A stretch of DNA of 64,000 nt, from contig NZ_BOOK01000020.1 of NCBI RefSeq assembly GCF_016863195.1, positions 124,001-188,000 of the forward strand, given 5' to 3'. Source of the stretch: Paraplanobispora takensis. GTDB lineage: Bacteria; Actinomycetota; Actinomycetes; Streptosporangiales; Streptosporangiaceae. Numbering within the stretch: position 1 is the first letter of the stretch; each line of letters opens with the position of its first letter. This document shows positions 59,380-64,000 of the stretch, one piece after another. Under the pieces are notes generated by a model that saw only the letters and a program-made list of their open reading frames with translations, was not told the DNA's origin and searched no databases. The position numbers were made by a program, and so were the translations under genes.

Positions 59380-59994
59380 GTGGACGCAGGTGAACCCGTG
59401 GAGGTGCCGGGGCCGCCGCGTGAGGAGCAGTTGCTGGCGGGGCTGGCGAAGCTGGGGCAGGCGGTGCGGATGAGCGCCTGGCGCAACGCGGGGCCGTACG
59501 GGCTCTCGCCTCTCCAGGCCGACATCCTTGCCTTCCTCGCCGGGGACGACCGGCCCCGGCGGCAGGGGGAGGTGGTCGCGGCCCTGGCCTCGACGGCGCC
59601 GACGGTCAGCGACGCGATGCGGGCGCTGACCGGCAAGGGGCTGGTGAGCAAGGTCAGGGACGCCGCCGACGCGCGGGCGTTCGTGCTGACGCTCACCGGC
59701 GTCGGCCGGCAGGAGGCGGCGCGGCTGAGCGCCGTGCCGGAGCCGCTGCGGGCGGCGGTCGCCGCGCTGGATGCCGGCGATCTGGCGGCGATGCTGCGCG
59801 GGGCCTCGGCGATGATGCGGGTGCTGCAGGAGCACCGGGCGATCCCGATCTCCCGGATGTGCCTGACCTGCCGTTTCTACCGGCCCGACGCGCATCCGGA
59901 GGACCCGGCGCGGCCGCATCACTGCCTGTTCGTGGACGCCCCGTTCGGGGACGGGGAACTGCGTCTGGACTGCCCGGACCACGAGTCCGCCTGA
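59380..59994 (+). CDS. MarR family regulator with a C-terminal cysteine cluster
   Basis: The 204-residue protein has a winged helix typical of MarR (LSPLQADILAFL; QGEVVAALASTAPTVSDAMRALTGKGLVSKVRDAADARAF). A C-terminal extension contains C161-X2-C164, H180/H181-C182 and C198 (LDCPDH), enough for a zinc or iron-sulfur site. The GTG start has GAAGGGG upstream. A 36-bp perfect palindrome lies 60 bases beyond its end, directly before an AhpD-like gene. The cysteines suggest redox or metal sensing. Confidence 0.88.
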   Translation: MDAGEPVEVPGPPREEQLLAGLAKLGQAVRMSAWRNAGPYGLSPLQADILAFLAGDDRPRRQGEVVAALASTAPTVSDAMRALTGKGLVSKVRDAADARAFVLTLTGVGRQEAARLSAVPEPLRAAVAALDAGDLAAMLRGASAMMRVLQEHRAIPISRMCLTCRFYRPDAHPEDPARPHHCLFVDAPFGDGELRLDCPDHESA

Positions 59995-60053
59995 CCCCGC
60001 AGCCGTACGGCCCGCCGCTTTTCCCGATCCTCGTGCTCCTGCCGGGGTTGAAT

Positions 60054-60089
60054 ATTTGGCAGTGCCAACTATAGTTGGCACTGCCAAAT
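60054..60089. promoter_or_regulatory. 36-bp perfect palindrome made of two 13-bp sub-palindromes
   Basis: The whole interval is its own reverse complement, centred between 60071 and 60072. It contains TTGGCAGTGCCAA (60056-60068) and TTGGCACTGCCAA (60075-60087), each nearly self-complementary, with centres 19 bases apart. That suits two regulator dimers on adjacent turns. It lies just before the AhpD-like gene, probably over its promoter, and the MarR protein encoded upstream is the obvious candidate to bind it. Confidence 0.85.
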
Positions 60090-60114
60090 GTTGATTCCGG
60101 TGAAGGAGTTCCCC

Positions 60115-60669
60115 ATGCCCCGTCTGTCCGTCGTCGACCCGGCCGACGCGAGCCCGCAGGCCCGCACGCTGCTCGGCAAGGTCGAGCGCGCTCTCGGCGC
60201 GACGCCCAACATGATGCGCGCGATGGCCGCCTCCCCGGCGGTCCTGGACGCCTACCTCGCCTTCAGCGGAGCCCTGGCCAGGGGACGGCTCTCCGCCGCC
60301 GTCCGCGAGCAGCTCGCGCTGGTCGCGGCGGTGGAGAACAGCTGTGAGTACTGCCTGGCGGCGCACACCGTCCTGGGCGAGCGGGCGGGCGTCGCCAAGG
60401 CCGACCTGGAGGCCGGGCTCGACGCCGACGCCTCGGACCCGGCCGTCGCCGCCGCGCTCCGCTTCGCCCGCGCGGTGATCCGCGACCGGGGCTTCGTCTC
60501 CGATGCCGACCTCGCCGACGTCCGCGCCGCCGGGTACGACGACGGGGAGATCGGCGAGATCATCGGCGCGGTCGCGCTCAACGTGTTCACGAACTACTTC
60601 AACTCCGTCGGCCAGACGGAGCTGGACTTCCCGCCGGTGGCGCTGCCCGCCAAGCCCGGCGCCGCCTGA
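60115..60669 (+). CDS. Carboxymuconolactone decarboxylase/AhpD-like protein
   Basis: The 184-residue all-helical protein has the redox motif C-X2-C in ENSCEYCLAAHTVLG with the following histidine, as in AhpD-type peroxidases. ALNVFTNYFNSVGQTELDFP ends the fold. It probably reduces peroxides or serves as a thiol reductant. ATG 60115 has GAAGGAG 8 bases upstream; the upstream ATG 60088 overlaps the palindrome and is unlikely. It is the likely target of the MarR protein. Confidence 0.9.
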   Translation: MPRLSVVDPADASPQARTLLGKVERALGATPNMMRAMAASPAVLDAYLAFSGALARGRLSAAVREQLALVAAVENSCEYCLAAHTVLGERAGVAKADLEAGLDADASDPAVAAALRFARAVIRDRGFVSDADLADVRAAGYDDGEIGEIIGAVALNVFTNYFNSVGQTELDFPPVALPAKPGAA

Positions 60670-60779
60670 CCGCGACCCGGGTCCGCCCGACTATGACCCG
60701 GCGTCGCCTGACCGCGGTCCTGCGCGCCGTACGGCCTCCGCGGCGGGGGCGGGTGTACGGCGCGCAGGCCGGTGGGCCT

Positions 60780-62237
60780 TCAGTGGATGAGCTCGTAGGC
60801 CCCGGGCCTGACCCTGCGGGTGCGCGCCCAGTATTCGAAGGTGAAGCCGGGCCAGGTGGTGCGGTTGACGCCGTGCTCGTCGAGATACCAGCTCCGGCAG
60901 CCGCCCTCGTTCCAGACCAGCGCGTGCAGGCGCTCCTGGAGGCGGTCGTTGAAGGCGCGCTGGGCGCCGGGCCGCACGTCCAGCGCCCTGGCCCCGGTCT
61001 TCGACAGCAGCCGCAGGCAGTCGAGCACGTATTTCACCTGCGACTCGATCATGAAGACGACCGAGTTGTGGCCCAGCCCGGTGTTCGGGCCGAGCAGGAA
61101 GAACAGGTTGGGGAAACCGGCGGTGGTGATGCCGTAGTAGGCCTCGATGCCGTTCTGCCAGGCATCCTGGATCTTCAGGCCGTTCCTGCCGATGATCCGC
61201 TGCTCGTTCAGCGCGTCGGTGACCTTGAACCCGGTGCCGTAGACGATGACGTCGACCTCGATCTCCCTGCCGGTGGCGTCGACGATCGAGTTCTCCCGGA
61301 TCTCGGCCACCCCGTCGGTGACCAGATCGACGTCGTCCCTGCCCAGCGCGGGATAGTAGTCGTTGGACAGCAGGATGCGCTTGCAGCCGATCGTGTAGTC
61401 GGGGGTGAGCTTGGCGCGCAGCTCGGGGTCGGGGACCTGCCGTTCCAGGTGGCGCCTGGCCACCGCCTCCTGCACCTTCATCAGGCGCGGGTCGACGGTG
61501 AAGCCGAGGGCGCGGGTCTCCAGCACCCAGTAGATCGTGTTGCGCAGCGTGCGGGCGGCTCCGGGCAGCCGCATGACCCGCTTCATCCTGGGGGAGAGCG
61601 CGAAGTCCGGCTTGGGCTGGATCCACGGGGGCGTGCGCTGGAAGACGGTCAGGTGCGCGGCCTGCTCGGCGAGCCGGGGGACGAACTGGATCGCCGAGGC
61701 GCCGGTGCCGATGACCGCCACCCGTTTGCCCGTCAGGTCCGCGGAGTGGTCCCACTCGGCCGAGTGGAAGGCCGGGCCGCGGAACCGCTCGCGCCCCCGG
61801 ATCTGCGGGTAGGACGGCACGTGCAGGGCGCCGATGCCCGACACGACCGCGTTGGTGGTGAACGTCTCGCCGTCGCCGGTGCCGACCTGCCAGTTCCTGG
61901 CCGCGTCGTCGTACTCCAGGCCGACGACCTCCTTGCCGAACCGGAAGTGGGGCGCCAGTCCGTACTTCTCCACGCAGGCGCGCATGTAGTCCCAGATCTC
62001 GGTCTGCGGGGAGAACATCCGCGACCAGCCGGGGTTGAGCTCGAAGGAGAAGGAGTACATGTGCGAGGGGACGTCGCAGGCGCAGCCCGGGTAGGTGTTG
62101 TCCCGCCAGGTGCCGCCGAGGTCGGAGGCCTTCTCCAGGATCACGAAGTCGTGGTAACCGGCCTCCTTCAGCTTGATCGCCATGCCGATGCCGGCGAAGC
62201 CGGAGCCGATGATGGTCAGACCGGGGCGCGTGCTCAT
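60780..62237 (-). CDS. Baeyer-Villiger-type flavin monooxygenase
   Basis: The 485-residue protein has an N-terminal FAD motif (IGSGFAGIG), an internal NADPH motif (VIGTGASAIQ) and the fingerprint F-X-G-X3-H-X3-W as FRGPAFHSAEW. It should insert oxygen into ketones or oxidise related substrates with NADPH and O2. The ATG follows AAGGAGAGCGG. The substrate is unknown; the genome has steroid genes, so a cyclic or steroid ketone is possible. Two palindromic operators lie upstream but no regulator gene is adjacent. Confidence 0.92.
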   Translation of the reverse strand: MSTRPGLTIIGSGFAGIGMAIKLKEAGYHDFVILEKASDLGGTWRDNTYPGCACDVPSHMYSFSFELNPGWSRMFSPQTEIWDYMRACVEKYGLAPHFRFGKEVVGLEYDDAARNWQVGTGDGETFTTNAVVSGIGALHVPSYPQIRGRERFRGPAFHSAEWDHSADLTGKRVAVIGTGASAIQFVPRLAEQAAHLTVFQRTPPWIQPKPDFALSPRMKRVMRLPGAARTLRNTIYWVLETRALGFTVDPRLMKVQEAVARRHLERQVPDPELRAKLTPDYTIGCKRILLSNDYYPALGRDDVDLVTDGVAEIRENSIVDATGREIEVDVIVYGTGFKVTDALNEQRIIGRNGLKIQDAWQNGIEAYYGITTAGFPNLFFLLGPNTGLGHNSVVFMIESQVKYVLDCLRLLSKTGARALDVRPGAQRAFNDRLQERLHALVWNEGGCRSWYLDEHGVNRTTWPGFTFEYWARTRRVRPGAYELIH

Positions 62238-62248
62238 CCGCTCTCCTT

Positions 62249-62267
62249 ATTGGACTCGGAGTCCAAT
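62249..62267 (-). promoter_or_regulatory. Operator 1 upstream of the monooxygenase gene
   Basis: ATTGGACTC-G-GAGTCCAAT is a perfect 9-bp inverted repeat around one base, 12-30 bases before the ATG. It is typical of TetR-family sites and overlaps the probable promoter. Confidence 0.8.
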
Positions 62268-62321
62268 GTAGTTCGCGGCCGTGGTCGCCGTCCATACCTG
62301 CCCGGGCGTGAGCAGCGTCAC

Positions 62322-62335
62322 ACCGACCAGTCGGT
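62322..62335 (-). promoter_or_regulatory. Operator 2 upstream of the monooxygenase gene
   Basis: ACCGAC-CA-GTCGGT is a perfect 6-bp inverted repeat with a two-base centre. It resembles the operator at 48207 (ACTGAC-CA-GTCAGT) in form and spacing and is a second TetR-type site, of unknown regulator. Confidence 0.65.
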
Positions 62336-62362
62336 ATGTCAACGGGCCCGGAGAACACGAAA

Positions 62363-62390
62363 AGCGCCGAGGGCTCAGGCCTTCGGCGCT
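62363..62390 (-). terminator. Terminator after the 57-residue membrane protein gene and repeats
   Basis: AGCGCCGAGGGC (62363-62374) pairs with GCCTTCGGCGCT (62379-62390) over 12 positions with one mismatch; the minus strand then reads TTTTC. It lies within the gap 62238-62633, whose other contents are two operators and a tandem array. Confidence 0.75.
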
Positions 62391-62450
62391 GTCGGTCGTC
62401 CGATCCCGTCGAGGGGCGGGGGCCCGGACGGGTCGCGCGGTCCGCGGGGC

Positions 62451-62636
62451 GTCAAAGCTCCGCGGGTGTCAGAACTCCGCGGGTGTCAGAACTCCGCGGG
62501 TGTCGGAACTCCGCAGGAGCCGCAAGCCCACCGGGCGCCGGAACTCCACGGGACGTCGGGACTCCGTAGACGTCGGAACTCCACGGGGTCGCGGCTCCGG
62601 GGTGCCGGAACTGTGCGGGGTGCCGGAATCCCGTCA
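62451..62636. repeat. 17-18-bp tandem repeat, about ten units
   Basis: The first units begin at 62451, 62468, 62485 and 62502; the second and third are identical (GTCAGAACTCCGCGGGT). Later units drift (GCCGGAACTCCACGGGA and similar) but keep the period. The array ends at the stop of the small membrane protein gene. Confidence 0.9.
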
Positions 62637-62807
62637 CATGAGCAGCAGGTAGGCGGCGATCGCCGCGATCACCACCACGACCGCGACCGCGATGGAGATG
62701 GGGACGACCAGGGATCGCTTCTCCGGCGCGGCCTCCGGCTCGTTGCGCTGAGCGAAGGCGCGGAACTGCTGGGTGTTTCCTGCCGGGTCAATCTGGGGAT
62801 CAGACAT
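62634..62807 (-). CDS. 57-residue single-helix membrane protein
   Basis: From ATG 62807 the frame reads MSDPQIDPAGNTQQFRAFAQ, then a charged segment, then one membrane helix (IAVAVVVVIAAIAAYLLL) near the C-terminus and TGA. There is no cysteine and no known motif. Codon usage is typical of the genome, and its third positions are GC-rich. It is divergent from the SURF1 gene, suggesting a respiratory or envelope context, but function is unknown. Confidence 0.7.
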   Translation of the reverse strand: MSDPQIDPAGNTQQFRAFAQRNEPEAAPEKRSLVVPISIAVAVVVVIAAIAAYLLLM

Positions 62808-62952
62808 GGTCCGACTTTAGCGATAGGCGGTGACTTTTCAACACAGGTTCACACCACTTCACCGGCGAGCCATGCCGGATCGGGATGAGGCGGGGACGCG
62901 CTGGTGAGGTCCTGGAAACGGGACCACCGCCGCGGGCGGATAGCGTGGTGTC

Positions 62953-63816
62953 ATGCTCCGGATCCTGTTCTCTCCCCGCGTGGTGGCGCTCCACCTCCTC
63001 GCTGTCGGAGCGCTCGTCGCATGTGTCTTCCTCGGCCGCTGGCAGCTCGGCGTCTTCGAGGACTCCGGCAGGCCGCAGGCGGCGGTGGACCCGGCCCCGG
63101 TGTCGGTGACCACGCTCGCCCAGGCCGGACGCCACCTGGACGGCGAGGCGATCGGCCGCAAGGTGACCGCGGAGGGGACCTTCGACGCCACCCGCCAGCT
63201 CCTGGTGGCCGGCCGGGACGACGGCCTGTGGATCCTGACGGCGCTCGACCTCGGGGACGGCACGTCGATCCCGGTCGTGCGCGGCTGGATCCCCTCGGCC
63301 TCCGACCCGGCGACGGCCGTACCGGAGGGGCGGGTCACGGTGAGCGGGCGGCTGCAGGCCTCCGAGCCGACCGACAGCGTGCAGCGCGTGCGCGAGGTGC
63401 CGGCGGGACAGGTCCAGACCGTCTCGTCGGCCGAGCTGATCAACATGTGGCGGGGCGGGAAGCTGCGCGACGGCTACGTGGTGGCCACCGCCCAGAGCCC
63501 GGCCCCGGCGGTGGCGGCCGAGCCTGTCCCCGTCGCGCCCCCCACCGCCTCCGGGGTGCTGACCTGGCGCAACCTGGCCTACGCCGCGCAGTGGTGGATC
63601 TTCGGCCTGTTCGCCGTCTTCATGTGGTGGCACTTCGTGCGCGACGCCGTCCGGAGCGGTACGGCCGGACGGGACTCCGGCTCAGGATCGGGACCCGAGC
63701 CCGAGCCCGATCCCGATCCCGATCCCGATCCCGATCACAATGCCGGGGCGGAGCGCGCCCCGGAGGCCGGGACGGGCTCGCCGGACGGCTCCCCGTCCAG
63801 GCCGGCCGCCGTCTGA
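62953..63816 (+). CDS. SURF1 family cytochrome oxidase assembly protein
   Basis: The 287-residue protein has an N-terminal helix (residues 9-30) containing LGRWQLGVFE, the SURF1 signature. An extracytoplasmic domain has PVVRGWIP, and a second helix (residues 215-235) contains NLAYAAQWWIFGLF. The C-terminus is disordered with Pro-Asp and Pro-Glu repeats encoded by a short GATCCC run. SURF1 helps assemble cytochrome aa3 oxidase. Start ATG 62953 matches the family. A DUF3817 gene follows after 48 bases. Confidence 0.93.
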   Translation: MLRILFSPRVVALHLLAVGALVACVFLGRWQLGVFEDSGRPQAAVDPAPVSVTTLAQAGRHLDGEAIGRKVTAEGTFDATRQLLVAGRDDGLWILTALDLGDGTSIPVVRGWIPSASDPATAVPEGRVTVSGRLQASEPTDSVQRVREVPAGQVQTVSSAELINMWRGGKLRDGYVVATAQSPAPAVAAEPVPVAPPTASGVLTWRNLAYAAQWWIFGLFAVFMWWHFVRDAVRSGTAGRDSGSGSGPEPEPDPDPDPDPDHNAGAERAPEAGTGSPDGSPSRPAAV

Positions 63817-63864
63817 ACCCGCATATCGTTGAGTGTCCCGAACCCCAGACCGAGGTAGATCACC

Positions 63865-64000
63865 GTGGAATCCGCCCTCAAGCCCTTCCGAGTCCTTGCC
63901 TACGTGGTCGGCGTGATGCTGCTGGTCCTGGTCGCGTGCATCGTGCTCAGGTACGGCTTCGGCATCGAAGGCCCGTCGAAGGTCGTCTCACCCATCCACG
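63865..64000 (+). CDS. DUF3817 membrane protein, N-terminal part (3' end outside window)
   Basis: From GTG 63865 the frame is open to the right edge. It encodes ESALKPFRVLAYVVGVMLLV, a helix, then KYGF-like residues and SKVVSPIH, which is the usual start of DUF3817 integral membrane proteins. These small proteins commonly follow SURF1-type genes in actinobacteria. Function is unknown. Confidence 0.8.
   Translation, partial: MESALKPFRVLAYVVGVMLLVLVACIVLRYGFGIEGPSKVVSPIH

Noticed and set aside
62451-62636. CRISPR-like array
   Set aside because: Units are 17-18 bp and contiguous without unique spacers, and no cas gene is present; it is a minisatellite.
1-64000. tRNA or rRNA genes, integrase or transposase, secondary-metabolite synthase genes
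   Set aside because: No T-loop-like GGTTCGAATCC sequence, mobile-element protein or modular synthase was seen in the window.

Overview
The window is a stretch of very GC-rich chromosome from an actinomycete. Gene content (DPA-arabinan enzymes, DUF3068 proteins, a complete ergothioneine cluster, ECF sigma and zinc-finger anti-sigma, a class F sortase, steroid side-chain genes) and frequent GTG starts fit a filamentous actinomycete, tentatively Streptosporangiales. No rRNA, tRNA, insertion sequence, prophage or CRISPR array was found. Almost every base is explained by about 53 tightly packed genes; the many long antisense reading frames are GC-driven shadows.

Region 1 (1-18.6 kb) is a cell-envelope locus. 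It opens inside an AftD-like arabinofuranosyltransferase, then a polytopic membrane protein, a DUF3068 protein, a convergent methyltransferase and an acyltransferase. This resembles the mycobacterial Rv0224c-Rv0228/aftD neighbourhood. A second DUF3068 gene leads a ubiA-dprE1-dprE2 operon for decaprenyl-phospho-arabinose. Between acyltransferase and second DUF3068 gene sits a block of about 7.2 kb: an ECF sigma/anti-sigma pair and egtABCDE. The block is flanked by two direct copies of the acyltransferase 5' end plus promoter; the right-hand copy is a truncated relic. The block looks inserted into what was once a single divergent promoter.

Region 2 (18.6-36 kb) is mainly steroid/acyl-CoA catabolism: a nitronate monooxygenase, an EchA19-like hydratase, two acyl-CoA synthetases (one FadD19-like), a DUF35 protein and Ltp3/Ltp4-like thiolases, plus an aldehyde dehydrogenase. 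Palindromes matching remembered KstR and KstR2 consensus sequences lie upstream of several of these genes. A large secreted subtilase and a surface-protein/class F sortase pair are interleaved.

Region 3 (36-49.7 kb): a class A penicillin-binding protein, a LacI regulator with aldose epimerase, a LysR-LysE module divergent from a cysteine dioxygenase, and an operon of a degenerate ABC ATPase, a YhgE/Pip protein and a TetR regulator, followed by an M20 peptidase.

Region 4 (49.7-64 kb): a class III aminotransferase with alanine dehydrogenase, a Sel1-repeat protein, a membrane transporter-cupredoxin fusion, a two-component system, a secreted gamma-glutamyltransferase, a MarR/AhpD module around a 36-bp perfect palindrome, a Baeyer-Villiger-type monooxygenase with two palindromic operators, a 57-residue membrane protein, SURF1 and the start of a DUF3817 gene. 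Short tandem repeats of 16-20 bp recur just beyond gene ends, and one 21-bp repeat lies inside egtE.
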